DNA from: Pseudidiomarina tainanensis
GTDB taxonomy: Bacteria; Pseudomonadota; Gammaproteobacteria; Enterobacterales; Alteromonadaceae
Reading direction: 5' to 3'
Assembly: GCF_004214835.1 (NCBI RefSeq)
Contig: NZ_PIQJ01000001.1
Coordinates: 930,001-994,000, forward strand
Length of the DNA stretch: 64,000 nucleotides
Shown: positions 52,542 through 62,839 of the stretch, piece by piece
Numbering within the stretch: position 1 is the first letter of the stretch
How the letters are laid out: every line of letters starts with the position of its first letter
Notes under the pieces: generated by a model
Seen by the model: only the letters and a program-made list of their open reading frames with translations
Database searches by the model: none
Told to the model about the DNA's origin: nothing
Program-made: the position numbers and the translations under genes

Positions 52542-55056
52542 GATTTCATGGCGATTGTTGCGCCACGAGCTTAAGCGCGGTGAATTGACGATTATGGCGG
52601 CGGCTATTGTGCTGTCGGTTACGGCGGTGCTGTCGTTATCGCTGTTCACTGAACGTTTGCAATCGGGATTATTGGCGCGTAGTGCTGAGTTTTTAGCTGC
52701 TGACCGAGTCTTGAGTTCGCGGCGTCCGATTGCTGAAGATTGGCTACAACAAGCGCAACAGCGAGAACTTAAAACGGCGAACCGTGTGGTTTTCAATAGT
52801 ATGGCGTTTGCCAAAGATAATTTAGCCTTGGTTGATATCAAGGCGGTTAGCGATGGCTATCCATTACGGGGCAGTTTGCGCACGGCATCGGAGCCGTTCG
52901 GCGAAGAAACCACGGTGATCAATCAGTTACCGGGTGAGGGCGAGGCATGGGTAGCAGCGGCACTGTTTCAAGAGCTAAGTCTGCAAGTTGGCGATACGCT
53001 TGAAATTGGTCAAAGTAAATTTGAAGTGACGCGGGTGCTGACATATGAGCCCGACGTTGGTTTTTCGGTGTTTACCGATAGCCCTAATGTGTTGATCCAT
53101 TATGATCAGCTCGAGCAAACGGGCTTAATTCAGCCGGGCTCACGAGTACGCTATAACGTGTTGTTTGCTGGTACGGCCGAGCAACTGGATAGTTACTACG
53201 AGTGGCTAGCACCACAACTTAACGACGATACACATAACTGGCGTAGCATAGAGGATGGCGATAGTCCGCTGGCTCGGAGTTTACAGCGCGCAGAGCGGTT
53301 TATGTTATTAGCGAGCTTACTTGGCGTGGTATTGGCAGCAACTGCCGTAGCCGTTGCTGCGCAGCGATATTGTCAACGTAACTATGACGTCGTCGCAATC
53401 TTCAAAACGCTCGGTGCAGAGCGTCGTCAAATTCAACGTATTTTTATTTTGCATTTGTTATTGCTGACCTTGATTAGTATTGGCGTTGGCTTGCTTTTGG
53501 GATGGATTATCCAAGCACAGGTGATTGAATTTGTTGCCGCGCAATTAGGGGCAGAGCTGCCAGCTGCTGGTCTTAAGCCTTATGTGTTAGCCTCAGCAAC
53601 GGGCTTTGTGAGTGCGGTGATGTTCACTTTGTATCCTCTACTTCGGCTCATTGCGATTCCGCCGTTGCGGGTACTGAACCGTGAGCTCACTGGCACCGAT
53701 AAGCTACGTTGGTTGCATTGGGTGGCTTCGGCCGGAACCATTTACGCGTTGTTATTGATTTACAGCCAGCAATGGCTGCTGTCTTCGGCGCTGTTTGCTG
53801 GTGGTGCAGTAGCGGCTGTGTTGTTGTTAGCGGTCGGGCGTTTCTTTATTCGTGCCAGCCGCCAGGCCGGTATGCAAGCGGGCAGTGCATGGCGCTTGGC
53901 GATGGCCGGTTTGCAGCGCCGTGCGCAAGCCAATAGTGTACAGATGCTGAGTTTCTCAACAGCGATCATGTTGTTGTTATTAGTGTTGGCTCTTCGCAAC
54001 GAATTGTTGGCGGATTGGGAACGTCAACTTCCTGATGATGCCCCGAACTACTTTATTGTGAATGTAGCGCCGGACGATGTTGATCAGTTAGAGCAACGCT
54101 TTGCGGCGCGCGATATTGAATCGAATGATATGTATCCGGTGGTGCCTGGTCGTATGACTGCGGTGAATGGTGTGCCAGTGCGCGATGAAGTGACCAAGGA
54201 AGCTGGTGGTGACGAGGCTGATACGCAAACCAACAATGCCGAGCAACGCGAAGGCTTTGGTCGTGAGCTGTCGTTAACGTGGCGCGATGACCTGCCGCCG
54301 AACAATACGATTATTGCTGGTGAGTGGTGGGGTGACAATCCTCAGCCGCAGGTATCCATTGAAGAAGAAGTTGCTGAGCGCATGCGCCTATCAATAGGTG
54401 ATGAGCTTGAGTTCAATATCGGTGGGAATACTTTCACTGTGCCAGTTACCAGTATTCGCAAGGTGAACTGGGGATCATTGCAGCCGAATTTCTTCATGAT
54501 CTTTAATACCAGCACATTGGAAGATTTTCCGGCGACGTTTATTTCGAGCTTTAATTTGCCGAAAGAACGCCAAAGCGAGCTTTATGATCTGTTTAAGCCG
54601 TTCCCTGAGGTGTCGTTGATTGATCTCGATGCCATTATGGAGCAGTTACGTGAGGTCATTGACCAAGTCAGTATCGCTATCGCGTTTGTATTGGTGCTGG
54701 TGTTGGTGGCTGGGGTGCTAGTATTGCTGGCTCAGGTGCAAGCGTCGATGGAAGAGCGGCAACAAGAGCTGGTTATCTTGCGCACGCTAGGTGCACCGGC
54801 AAAATTATTGAGTCGTAGCGTCACCTACGAGTTTCTGATACTCGGTGCGATTAGCGGATTAATTGCCACCTTGGCAATGGAGCTGTCGTTGTGGATTTTG
54901 CAAACGCAAGTATTTGAAATGGCTGCGACGATTCATTGGCGATTCTGGCTGGTTGGTCCGTTAGCTGGTGCGATTGTGGTCGGTACATTGGGCCGCTTAG
55001 CTTGTGCACGCTTGGTGCGTCGCAACACGGCTCAATTGATTCGCAAGCTGGCTTAA
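52531..55056 (+). CDS. ybbP: ABC transporter permease YbbP (FtsX-type)
   Basis: An 841-aa inner-membrane permease of the MacB/FtsX class. It has an N-terminal helix, a large periplasmic domain, a group of helices near residues 250-480 that includes F-K-T-L-G-A-E-R-R-Q-I near 289, a second periplasmic region, and a C-terminal FtsX domain with I-L-R-T-L-G-A-P near 748. With YbbA it probably forms a mechanotransmission-type complex rather than a classic importer; the partner TesA suggests a link to lipid or envelope metabolism. Confidence 0.93.
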   Translation: MWHKISWRLLRHELKRGELTIMAAAIVLSVTAVLSLSLFTERLQSGLLARSAEFLAADRVLSSRRPIAEDWLQQAQQRELKTANRVVFNSMAFAKDNLALVDIKAVSDGYPLRGSLRTASEPFGEETTVINQLPGEGEAWVAAALFQELSLQVGDTLEIGQSKFEVTRVLTYEPDVGFSVFTDSPNVLIHYDQLEQTGLIQPGSRVRYNVLFAGTAEQLDSYYEWLAPQLNDDTHNWRSIEDGDSPLARSLQRAERFMLLASLLGVVLAATAVAVAAQRYCQRNYDVVAIFKTLGAERRQIQRIFILHLLLLTLISIGVGLLLGWIIQAQVIEFVAAQLGAELPAAGLKPYVLASATGFVSAVMFTLYPLLRLIAIPPLRVLNRELTGTDKLRWLHWVASAGTIYALLLIYSQQWLLSSALFAGGAVAAVLLLAVGRFFIRASRQAGMQAGSAWRLAMAGLQRRAQANSVQMLSFSTAIMLLLLVLALRNELLADWERQLPDDAPNYFIVNVAPDDVDQLEQRFAARDIESNDMYPVVPGRMTAVNGVPVRDEVTKEAGGDEADTQTNNAEQREGFGRELSLTWRDDLPPNNTIIAGEWWGDNPQPQVSIEEEVAERMRLSIGDELEFNIGGNTFTVPVTSIRKVNWGSLQPNFFMIFNTSTLEDFPATFISSFNLPKERQSELYDLFKPFPEVSLIDLDAIMEQLREVIDQVSIAIAFVLVLVLVAGVLVLLAQVQASMEERQQELVILRTLGAPAKLLSRSVTYEFLILGAISGLIATLAMELSLWILQTQVFEMAATIHWRFWLVGPLAGAIVVGTLGRLACARLVRRNTAQLIRKLA

Positions 55057-55913
55057 TTCGCTTTGAGCGCTGTCTCGATGTGGGTTCCGAAAAGCTGTTG
55101 CCATTGTGGTTGATAGTCTTTTCGGAACACCGCAAAGTGACCAATGCGGGATAAATTCAAATCAGCCGGTGCAATGACGTGACGCTGTTGGGGAGCACTC
55201 GCGTAGAAGTCATGCATCGCCTGAATATTCTGCGCGGTTAACATTTCGTCGTCGGTAAAGCTCAACGACGTGATCGGCGTACGAATCGCCGCATAATCAT
55301 CATATAACGCTTCCGCACCGACTAAATAATCTGGATGTAAACACCAACGACGCCATTGTTGCATGGCTGCCGCTGGCACATCGCCAACTATGCCTAATTT
55401 ACGCCCCGGGAAATAGCCGCGTAATGGGATAAGCCAAGGTGTAATGGCGCGCCAGAGTACCCATGACTTGTATTTGAGCTGTGGTGTCGTGTCTTTCCAA
55501 AATCCGGTGCCCGTGGCTACCGTAAGCATTTGGTCAACCCGTTCATAATTTGGAATCATGCCAAACAATTGGCCACTGATACTATGCGCGAACCACAAGA
55601 GCGGGAGTCCAGGGCGTTGTGTCACTGCGTAATCAATGACTGCAGCGGCGTCGTATGTCGCCCAATCAGTGACTGTGGTTTGCAATTGCGTTAATGGCTT
55701 ATCAATGGACGCGCCGATGCCATAATAATCGAAACTAATCACATCATAGTGTTGTTCGCTCAGCCACTGGCAAAAGTGTTGATAAAATGCCTGTGGCACC
55801 GCCATAGCAGGCGCCATAATGATGACACCGCGTGGTTGCGGTGTCTGCCAATGATAAGCGATGACTGTACGTGCGGGCGCCGACTGAATACTGACGCGTT
55901 GAGAGTTTTCCAT
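55053..55913 (-). CDS. Alpha/beta hydrolase, serine aminopeptidase-like
   Basis: A 286-aa cytosolic hydrolase. P-R-G-V-I-I-M-A-P-A-M-A near 28 is the oxyanion region, F-A-H-S-I-S-G-Q near 107 the nucleophile elbow (Ser), and I-G-H-F-A-V-F near 260 carries the His. Substrate unknown. Its stop shares TTAA (55053-55056) with convergent ybbP. It is 5 nt downstream of yciI on the same strand. Confidence 0.8.
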   Translation of the reverse strand: MENSQRVSIQSAPARTVIAYHWQTPQPRGVIIMAPAMAVPQAFYQHFCQWLSEQHYDVISFDYYGIGASIDKPLTQLQTTVTDWATYDAAAVIDYAVTQRPGLPLLWFAHSISGQLFGMIPNYERVDQMLTVATGTGFWKDTTPQLKYKSWVLWRAITPWLIPLRGYFPGRKLGIVGDVPAAAMQQWRRWCLHPDYLVGAEALYDDYAAIRTPITSLSFTDDEMLTAQNIQAMHDFYASAPQQRHVIAPADLNLSRIGHFAVFRKDYQPQWQQLFGTHIETALKAN

Positions 55914-55918
55914 AGCTG

Positions 55919-56218
55919 CTAAGGGAGTGCTTTGATATATGGCTTCACGGTCACTTTAGCGTAGACCCCTGCGGCAATATAAGGGTCGGCATCGGCCCAG
56001 CGCTGGGCTTCTTCGAGGGAGTCAAATTCAGCAACGACCATTGAACCGGTAAAACCAGCTTCGCCCGGATCATTCGATGCAATCGCAGGACAAGGGCCAG
56101 CAACCAGCAGCCGACCATCGGCTTTGAGTTGCTGCAGTCGCTCAAGATGAGCCGGACGAGTGGCGCGGCGCGCCGCTAATGAGTTTGGTACATCTTCAGC
56201 CCAAATAACGAACCACAT
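55919..56218 (-). CDS. yciI: YciI-like protein
   Basis: A 99-aa protein of the YciI/muconolactone-isomerase-like fold: [12 protein letters not shown] near 7, R-P-A-H-L-E-R-L near 21, with the conserved His, and G-S-M-V-V-A-E-F near 59 and W-A-D-A-D-P-Y near 73 (Asp-Pro-Tyr). Function unproven. ATG overlaps the yciB stop (TAATG), as in the E. coli yciB-yciA-yciI area. Confidence 0.9.
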   Translation of the reverse strand: MWFVIWAEDVPNSLAARRATRPAHLERLQQLKADGRLLVAGPCPAIASNDPGEAGFTGSMVVAEFDSLEEAQRWADADPYIAAGVYAKVTVKPYIKALP

Positions 56219-56772
56219 TATTCAATTTCCTCTGCATCTTTCTCACGATCAGTGTGATGTTTAAACATATATGCCCCCGAGAATACGCTGAAAATCAGCG
56301 TGGCGCCGAGGGTACCAAATACTTTGAAGTTAACCCATGCATCTAAGCTCATCGCTTCGGCGATATACACATTAATCACCGCTAACGCGAGTGAAAATAT
56401 CACCCATGCATAAGTGAGGCGACGCCAAGCAAACGGGGGCAGATTGATTTCGCTATCGAGCATGCTTTGCAGCGGGCTACGCTTTTTCCACCACATGCCA
56501 ATCAACAGAAATAGGGCGATAGCAACATAAATCACGGTCACTTTGATCTTCACGAACCATTCATCACGTAAAAACAAGGTGATACTGCCAAATATAAGCA
56601 CTGCCCACATGACAATCCAATGGCGCATGGCGACCGGTTCGCGCATAAATTTCATGACGACAATTTGCATGACGGTTCCGACCATCAATACGCCGGTCGC
56701 AATAAAAATATCGCCCAACAGATAAAACAGAAAAAATAAAATGATTGGTAAATATTCGAGTACTAACAACAT
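56218..56772 (-). CDS. yciB: Septation protein A family, YciB/IspZ
   Basis: A 184-aa inner-membrane protein with five predicted helices. [12 protein letters not shown] and the C-terminal [16 protein letters not shown] identify YciB/IspZ, linked to cell envelope integrity and septation. It heads the yciB-yciI-hydrolase unit and is divergent from the yfcH-like gene. Confidence 0.94.
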   Translation of the reverse strand: MLLVLEYLPIILFFLFYLLGDIFIATGVLMVGTVMQIVVMKFMREPVAMRHWIVMWAVLIFGSITLFLRDEWFVKIKVTVIYVAIALFLLIGMWWKKRSPLQSMLDSEINLPPFAWRRLTYAWVIFSLALAVINVYIAEAMSLDAWVNFKVFGTLGATLIFSVFSGAYMFKHHTDREKDAEEIE

Positions 56773-56900
56773 GATGATGCCCGCTTTATTCTTATTCCCG
56801 CAGTGTGCCAGAAAAGTTTGTTAGGTACTAGATTCAATGACTACACTTACTACACGTTCAGCAACTTCTTAGTATAGTTTTTCCGACGCGAGAGGCCAGC

Positions 56901-57806
56901 ATGAAAATTTTAATTACAGGTGGTACCGGTCTAATTGGCTCGGCATTAATTCCGCACTTATTGACGGAATATCAGGTTACCGTGATTAGTCGAAACCCAC
57001 AGCGCGCAATTCAACGTTTAGGTGGTCAAGTCCATGTGATTCGAAGCTTGGATGAGGTAACTGATATAAGTGATTATTTTGCGGTGATTAATTTGCAAGG
57101 CGAGGGGATTGCGGATAAACGTTGGAGTTCACGGCAAAAGCTTCGCATTGAGCAAAGCCGCTGGAATATTACGCGCAAAATTACCGAAGCAATTCAAGAA
57201 GCGGTGCAACCGCCACAAGTATTTATCAGTGGCTCGGCCATTGGCTACTACGGTGCACAAGGCGACACGCCGGTAACTGAAAACACAAAAGTAGAAAAAG
57301 ATGATTTTGCGCATCATTTGTGTGCGGAGTGGGAGCGTTTAGCTCTCGCTGCTGATTCAGATAAAACACGGGTGTGCGTATTACGTACGGGTGTGGTGCT
57401 CGCCCCTGAAGGCGGTGCGCTGCAAAAGATGTTACCGCCTTATCTGCTTGGGCTTGGCGGACCACTTGGCGATGGCACGCAAGGCTTCAGTTGGGTGCAC
57501 TTAGACGACATGGTGGGAATTATTCAGTTTTTACTTGCGAACGAGCAAGCACGCGGTATTTTTAACGCGACAGCGCCGCACCCCGTGCAACAACAGGAGT
57601 TCAGTAAAACTCTGGCTCGCGTGTTACGAAAGTCTCACTTTATGCGGGTTCCGGCGTGGGCATTAAAACTGATGTTAGGTGAAATGTCGCAGATGTTATT
57701 AACCGGCCAATTGGTTCTGCCTGAGCGTTTGCAACAGGCCGGTTATCACTTTAAATATCCTAATGTGGAGGCCGCACTCAAGCAGTGCTTGTTGCCGCCT
57801 TCATAG
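56901..57806 (+). CDS. yfcH: SDR-type NAD(P)-dependent epimerase, YfcH/TIGR01777 family
   Basis: A 301-aa Rossmann-fold protein starting [16 protein letters not shown], with [12 protein letters not shown] near 71, S-G-S-A-I-G-Y-Y-G near 111, R-T-G-V-V-L near 162, and [11 protein letters not shown] near 250. These are hallmarks of the YfcH/SDR39U1 group, whose reaction is not established. The last 29 nt overlap the 3' end of trpA on the opposite strand. Confidence 0.9.
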   Translation: MKILITGGTGLIGSALIPHLLTEYQVTVISRNPQRAIQRLGGQVHVIRSLDEVTDISDYFAVINLQGEGIADKRWSSRQKLRIEQSRWNITRKITEAIQEAVQPPQVFISGSAIGYYGAQGDTPVTENTKVEKDDFAHHLCAEWERLALAADSDKTRVCVLRTGVVLAPEGGALQKMLPPYLLGLGGPLGDGTQGFSWVHLDDMVGIIQFLLANEQARGIFNATAPHPVQQQEFSKTLARVLRKSHFMRVPAWALKLMLGEMSQMLLTGQLVLPERLQQAGYHFKYPNVEAALKQCLLPPS

Positions 57807-58587
57807 GTTTTATAAACGCTGTAAGTTCATCAACTAAGGCGTTTTCATCGTGTTGATATTGCTCAATGATTTTCACGATAGCAGAACCACAAATTGCACC
57901 AGCAGCGCCCGCTGCCAACGCCGCTTTAACGTGCTCTGGCGAAGCGATACCAAAGCCTAGCAGTGGCGGTGCGCTATGCTGAGCGCGAAGCTCGTTAATC
58001 ACCGCACTCGCTGGTGCTTGCATTTGCGTTTCGGCGCCAGTGACGCCTGCTCGGCTAAGCAAATAGACATACCCCTCGCTATGAGCTGCGACGTTGGCTA
58101 AGGTTTGCGCTGACGCATCTGGTGGTGCAATAAAAATAGGAGCAATGCCGTGCTGCTTTGCCACCTGCGCAAAGTTGAGGCCCTCGCGTACTGGCACATC
58201 GGCGATTAATACGGAATCAACACCCGCATCAGCGCAACGCTGATAAAACGACGCAGTCCCTTTGCTGACCACTAAATTGGCATAGACCAGAAGACCGATT
58301 GGCAAGTCGGGATACTTCGCACGCACCTGTTTGATGATCTCAAACGCATCCGCAATACGTGTTCCGGCGGCGAGCGCGCGGATATTCGCTTTTTGAATGG
58401 TGGGACCGTCGGCAACTGGATCAGAAAACGGAAGCCCTAATTCAAGTGCATCGGCGCCACCTGCAATTAATGCTTCAATAACTTTTAAGCTGAGCTCAGG
58501 TGTTGGATCACCCAATGTGACAAATGGCACGAAAGCGCCGCTTTGTTGCTGTTCTAAGCGCTTAAATAGGCGTTGATAACGGCTCAT
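57778..58587 (-). CDS. trpA: Tryptophan synthase alpha chain
   Basis: Cleaves indoleglycerol phosphate to indole, which is channelled to TrpB. The 269-aa TIM barrel has [11 protein letters not shown] (catalytic Glu near 49, Asp near 55) and the phosphate-binding G-F-G-I-A-S-P and G-A-I-C-G-S-A-I-V near 210-235. It is the last gene of the trp operon and overlaps trpB by 4 nt and convergent yfcH by 29 nt. No terminator fits between them. Confidence 0.97.
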   Translation of the reverse strand: MSRYQRLFKRLEQQQSGAFVPFVTLGDPTPELSLKVIEALIAGGADALELGLPFSDPVADGPTIQKANIRALAAGTRIADAFEIIKQVRAKYPDLPIGLLVYANLVVSKGTASFYQRCADAGVDSVLIADVPVREGLNFAQVAKQHGIAPIFIAPPDASAQTLANVAAHSEGYVYLLSRAGVTGAETQMQAPASAVINELRAQHSAPPLLGFGIASPEHVKAALAAGAAGAICGSAIVKIIEQYQHDENALVDELTAFIKPMKAATSTA

Positions 58588-59789
58588 GCTGACTCTCCTT
58601 GTTGAAAAATGCGACGCACGTGGTCGATATCTTTGTCGCCGCGTCCCGAAAGGTTAATCAGTAACACCTTCGGTGCATCGGGTTCGGCAGCGCGACGCAG
58701 CGCATAGGCGAGTGCGTGGGCGGATTCCAGAGCTGGAATGATGCCTTCGTGTTGCGCCAGAATTTGAAACGCATCCAGCGCTTCTTGGTCGGTCACCGAC
58801 TCATAACGAGCACGGCCAATTTCGCGCAAGTAGGCATGCTGCGGACCAACTCCTGGGTAATCAAGACCAGCTGAAACCGAGTAACTTTCTTCGATTTGGC
58901 CTTCGTCAGTTTGCATCAAAAATGAACGGCAGCCGTGCAAAATGCCTGGCTTACCTGCAGTGAGCGTGGCGCCGTGATGGGCAGTTTCAACGCCTTTTCC
59001 GGCTGGCTCCACACCGACTAACGCAACTTCAGGCTCATCGATAAACTCAGCAAACATACCAATTGCATTGGAGCCGCCACCAACACAGGCAATCACTTCG
59101 TCGGGTAAGCGGCCGATGCGCTCGAGCATTTGGGCTTTCGCTTCGGCACCGATCATCCGGTGAAATTCACGCACTATCGTTGGGAACGGATGCGGGCCGG
59201 CTGCTGTACCTAACAAATAGTGCGTGGTGCTATAGCTGGCGGTCCAGTCACGCATGGCCTCGTTAACTGCATCTTTCAGTGTGCCGCTGCCTGAATCAAC
59301 GGGCACCACTTTCGCGCCCATTAATTCCATTCGGAATACATTGGGTTGCTGGCGGGCAACGTCTTTCGCACCCATGTAGATGATGCACTCGAGATCTAAT
59401 AACGCACACGCCAAGGCGGTAGCCGTGCCATGCTGACCCGCACCGGTTTCGGCAATAATCCGTTTTTTGCCCATCCGTTTAGCCAGTAGCGCTTGGCCAA
59501 GTACCTGATTGGTTTTATGAGCGCCACCGTGGAGCAAGTCTTCGCGTTTCAAGTAAATCTGCGTGCCATTCGGCGAATCTAATGGCAAGTTACGACACAG
59601 TGATAATGGCGTCGGACGGCCTAGATAATTTTTCAATAGATCCGCGAATTCCGCCTGAAAGGCCGGATCATTTTGTGCTTCAATGAAGGCCTGTTCGAGT
59701 TGATCGAGTGCAGGTAATAAAATCTCAGGGACAAATTGCCCGCCAAAATCACCAAAATAAGCGGATAATTTTTCGCTTGGTTGCGTCAT
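58584..59789 (-). CDS. trpB: Tryptophan synthase beta chain
   Basis: PLP enzyme joining indole and serine. The 401-aa product has [15 protein letters not shown] with the PLP Lys near 90, A-E-T-G-A-G-Q-H-G near 111 and V-G-G-G-S-N-A-I-G near 236. Overlaps trpCF and trpA by 4 nt each, as usual for coordinated synthesis of the alpha2-beta2 complex. Confidence 0.98.
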   Translation of the reverse strand: MTQPSEKLSAYFGDFGGQFVPEILLPALDQLEQAFIEAQNDPAFQAEFADLLKNYLGRPTPLSLCRNLPLDSPNGTQIYLKREDLLHGGAHKTNQVLGQALLAKRMGKKRIIAETGAGQHGTATALACALLDLECIIYMGAKDVARQQPNVFRMELMGAKVVPVDSGSGTLKDAVNEAMRDWTASYSTTHYLLGTAAGPHPFPTIVREFHRMIGAEAKAQMLERIGRLPDEVIACVGGGSNAIGMFAEFIDEPEVALVGVEPAGKGVETAHHGATLTAGKPGILHGCRSFLMQTDEGQIEESYSVSAGLDYPGVGPQHAYLREIGRARYESVTDQEALDAFQILAQHEGIIPALESAHALAYALRRAAEPDAPKVLLINLSGRGDKDIDHVRRIFQQGESA

Positions 59790-61198
59790 GATACTGCCTC
59801 CTGATCCGGCTGGATCTGGTTATCTGATTTTCCGTAAGTTCGAATATGATCAAAAAATTGCACGATTTTTCCGGCGTCTTTGCAGCCTTTGGCATATTCG
59901 ACGCCAGAGTTAACATCGAGTTGCTGAATACCGGTGGCTTGCGCCTCGTTTAAATTGTCTAAGCTCAGGCCGCCGGCCAAAATACATTGTTCGAGCTGCG
60001 TGGCACTGAGATCGTTGAGCAATGACCAGTCAAACGGTTGACCGCTGCCGCCGAAGCGGTTATCGAGCAGAAATGCATCCACTTCAATTTGCGGCAAAAT
60101 AAGTGGTTCGTCGACCCCAATTGCTTTCCAAATTCGTACACCAGGCAAGGCTTTACGTAGCTCGCTGATGTAATCAATGTCCTCTTGCCCATGGAGTTGC
60201 ACAACCGCGAGCTTCAAGGTACTCGCGATGTCTACAACCTGTTGCAAGGGTTGATCGGCAAACACACCGACGAAATTTAATAGCGGTTCAGCGGCGACGA
60301 TTGTCTGTGCTTGCTGTGTACTGACATAGCGTGGCGAGTGCTGAACAAAGATGAGTCCGCCAAATGCAGCACCCGCCGCACGAACAACCGTGGCATCGGC
60401 AGGTTCGGTTAAACCACAGACTTTATGCGAGCCATAGATGAGCTCGCGACAGGCTTGGTCGACATTTTTTTGCTGCGACAAGGCGCTACCGATGAGGAAG
60501 CCATCGACATAACTGGCTGCCTCTTTGACTTCTTGGTGCTTGCTATAACCTGATTCTGCAACAACGAGCACACCTTCAGGTATACGTTGGCTCATGGTAA
60601 TACTGCGTTGCGCATCGATGCTTAAATCATGCAAGTTGCGGTTATTAATGCCAATGATGTTGGCGTTTAATTGTAGCGCGCGCTCAAGTTCGGCATCGGT
60701 TGCGACTTCGGTGAGTACATCAAGTTTTAGCTGTTCCGCAAGCTCGGCGAGTTGCTGGTAGGCGCTATCGCTTAATACCGACAGCATTAGCAAAATAGCA
60801 TCGGCACCAAAATGACGGGCAAGTAATACTTGCTCCGGCATCACAATGAAGTCTTTACACAGCACCGGTTGTGGCACTGCCGCAGCAACGGCAGCTAAGT
60901 ACCGGTAGTCGCCCTGAAAGTAATCCGGCTCAGTTAATACTGAAATGGCATCGGCATAACGGCTATAGGTTTGCGCCAAACTCACCGGATTAAAGTCAGG
61001 TCGAATTAGGCCCTTGGACGGCGAAGCCTTTTTACATTCAAGGATAAAGCTTGCCCGCGGCTGCGCTAGCGCTTGATATAAACTCCGTTGACTCGGCGCT
61101 AAGTTGTGTTCAATTGCGTCGATATCTAACTGGGTTAAGAATTCTTGTACGGAGTTGCGCCGTGTTGTCACAATTCCATCAAGTATTGAATTAGCCAC
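59786..61198 (-). CDS. trpCF: Fused indole-3-glycerol phosphate synthase / phosphoribosylanthranilate isomerase
   Basis: A 470-aa bifunctional protein. The N-terminal half (to about 255) is Trp[12 protein letters not shown] near 54, L-C-K-D-F-I-V near 114, I-G-I-N-N-R-N-L near 180 and V-A-E-S-G-Y near 213. The C-terminal half is TrpF: K-V-C-G-L-T near 258, F-V-G-V-F near 308, L-H-G-Q-E near 338 and L-D-V-N-S-G-V-E near 444. The fusion is typical of enterobacteria and relatives. The 3' end overlaps the trpB start. Confidence 0.97.
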   Translation of the reverse strand: MANSILDGIVTTRRNSVQEFLTQLDIDAIEHNLAPSQRSLYQALAQPRASFILECKKASPSKGLIRPDFNPVSLAQTYSRYADAISVLTEPDYFQGDYRYLAAVAAAVPQPVLCKDFIVMPEQVLLARHFGADAILLMLSVLSDSAYQQLAELAEQLKLDVLTEVATDAELERALQLNANIIGINNRNLHDLSIDAQRSITMSQRIPEGVLVVAESGYSKHQEVKEAASYVDGFLIGSALSQQKNVDQACRELIYGSHKVCGLTEPADATVVRAAGAAFGGLIFVQHSPRYVSTQQAQTIVAAEPLLNFVGVFADQPLQQVVDIASTLKLAVVQLHGQEDIDYISELRKALPGVRIWKAIGVDEPLILPQIEVDAFLLDNRFGGSGQPFDWSLLNDLSATQLEQCILAGGLSLDNLNEAQATGIQQLDVNSGVEYAKGCKDAGKIVQFFDHIRTYGKSDNQIQPDQEAVS

Positions 61199-62195
61199 GA
61201 TTAAACTCCTGAAGCTTTGCTAAGTGCGACAACGCAGCGCCTGACGCCAAGTGCTCTTGTACCGCCGCTGTGGCTTGTTTGAGATTGGTGTACTGATCGG
61301 TGACATACAGCATCGCCGCCACAGTGACCGCAACGGCGTTGCTTTGTGCAGGCGTTGCTGTGCCAGCGAGTACGTTTTTTAGTAACTGGGCATTGAAATC
61401 AGCATCACCACCCATGAGTTCGGCAACTTGCGCTGATTGAACTCCAAAATCGGTGGCATCAAGGGTATATTCGATGAGCTCGTTGTTGCGCAGCTCGACC
61501 ACATGAGTTGGGCCATGCAGCGCAATTTCATCCAGCCCTGAGCCATGCACGACCATTGCGCGTTGGCAACCTAACAATTGCAAGGTTTCCGCCATCGGTC
61601 GGCACCAGCTCGGATCGTATACGCCAAGCACTTGGGCATCCGGTCGGGCTGGGTTCACCAGTGGCCCTAATAAATTAAATAACGTGCGAGTTTTTAAGGT
61701 TTGACGGCTCGGCATCGCATAACGAATACCCGGGTGATAGTGCGGTGCAAACAAGAAGCAAAAGTTGAGAGCATCAAGTTGCTGCTCAGCTATTTCTGGA
61801 TCTTGAGTAACCGACAAACCCAAGCTTTCGAGCACGTCGGCAGAACCCGAACGTGATGACACACTGCGATTACCGTGTTTCGCGACGGCGAGCCCCATGC
61901 TGGCTGCTACCAACGCTGCAGTGGTTGAAATATTCATGGTGTTACTGCCATCACCACCGGTACCGCAGCTATCGATAACCGCGCGCGCAGGGCGTTTGAA
62001 TGGTTTGGCTGCGCGTCGCAATGCTTGCGCTGCGCCAGCCATTTCAGCCGGCTGCTCACCGCGCAGTTTCATTGCCGTTAACGCCGCGGTAATTTGGATA
62101 TCATTCAGTTCACCTTTGACTAGGTGATCAAATAGCTTTTCTGCTTGGGGCAAGGTTAATGGCTCGCCGTTGAGTAATGTATGAAGTGCCTGCAT
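61191..62195 (-). CDS. trpD: Anthranilate phosphoribosyltransferase
   Basis: Transfers phosphoribose to anthranilate. The 334-aa product carries D-S-C-G-T-G-G-D-G near 73 (PRPP/Mg site), K-H-G-N-R-S-V-S-S-R-S-G-S-A-D near 100 and N-L-L-G-P-L-x-N-P near 164. It is not fused to TrpG, which is encoded 2 nt upstream, unlike E. coli where TrpGD is fused. It overlaps trpCF by 8 nt. Confidence 0.97.
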   Translation of the reverse strand: MQALHTLLNGEPLTLPQAEKLFDHLVKGELNDIQITAALTAMKLRGEQPAEMAGAAQALRRAAKPFKRPARAVIDSCGTGGDGSNTMNISTTAALVAASMGLAVAKHGNRSVSSRSGSADVLESLGLSVTQDPEIAEQQLDALNFCFLFAPHYHPGIRYAMPSRQTLKTRTLFNLLGPLVNPARPDAQVLGVYDPSWCRPMAETLQLLGCQRAMVVHGSGLDEIALHGPTHVVELRNNELIEYTLDATDFGVQSAQVAELMGGDADFNAQLLKNVLAGTATPAQSNAVAVTVAAMLYVTDQYTNLKQATAAVQEHLASGAALSHLAKLQEFNRG

Positions 62196-62197
62196 GT

Positions 62198-62839
62198 TTA
62201 ACTCCCGTACGGCTCAAATCGGTATTGTTGAAATAAATAGGCAACGGTTTGTGCTAATAATTGCGTGCCGCGGCTAGTCAATATCGATTCCGGATGGAAT
62301 TGAAAGCCAAGCGCCTGAAACTCTGGAAACTCTGCAGCCATCGGAATAGCGCCGGTCGCTGCAAGTACTTTGATCGAGTCAGGTAATTTATAGCCACATA
62401 ACGAGTGGTAACGCGCAACCGTTAACGGATTATCCAATTGTTCAAATATGGCGTGCGGGCGGGTTTCGATTAGTGCTTTTTTACCGTGCACAATATCGGG
62501 ACATCTATCCACTTCACCGCCTGCAGCATGAATGAGCGCTTGAAAGCCCAGACAGATACCAAGCACGGGGAATTGCCCTTTGGCTGCTTTAATCAATGCA
62601 AGCAGATTCCCCGAGTGAGCAGGGTGACCCGGCCCAGGCGATAAGCACAGCAATTGGCGACCTGAATAGTTACGCATGTTAGCAATCAGTTGCTGTGCAT
62701 CCATGTCATTGCGATACACCACCAACGGATAACCAAGTTGGCGTAATTCATCCACGAGGTTGTAGCTAAACGAATCGAAGTTATCGAGCATGACAATCCG
62801 ATCAGGAGCCGTTGAGTTAGTCATTGGATTAACGTTCAC
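62198..62839 (-). CDS. trpG: Anthranilate synthase component II (glutamine amidotransferase)
   Basis: Supplies ammonia from glutamine to TrpE. The 213-aa class I amidotransferase has L-S-P-G-P-G-H-P near 67, the nucleophile G-I-C-L-G-F-Q near 94 (Cys), and F-H-P-E-S-I-L-T near 188 with the catalytic His and Glu. Its frame overlaps trpE by 11 nt if the first ATG is used; a second ATG four codons in would remove most of that overlap. Confidence 0.96.
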   Translation of the reverse strand: MNVNPMTNSTAPDRIVMLDNFDSFSYNLVDELRQLGYPLVVYRNDMDAQQLIANMRNYSGRQLLCLSPGPGHPAHSGNLLALIKAAKGQFPVLGICLGFQALIHAAGGEVDRCPDIVHGKKALIETRPHAIFEQLDNPLTVARYHSLCGYKLPDSIKVLAATGAIPMAAEFPEFQALGFQFHPESILTSRGTQLLAQTVAYLFQQYRFEPYGS

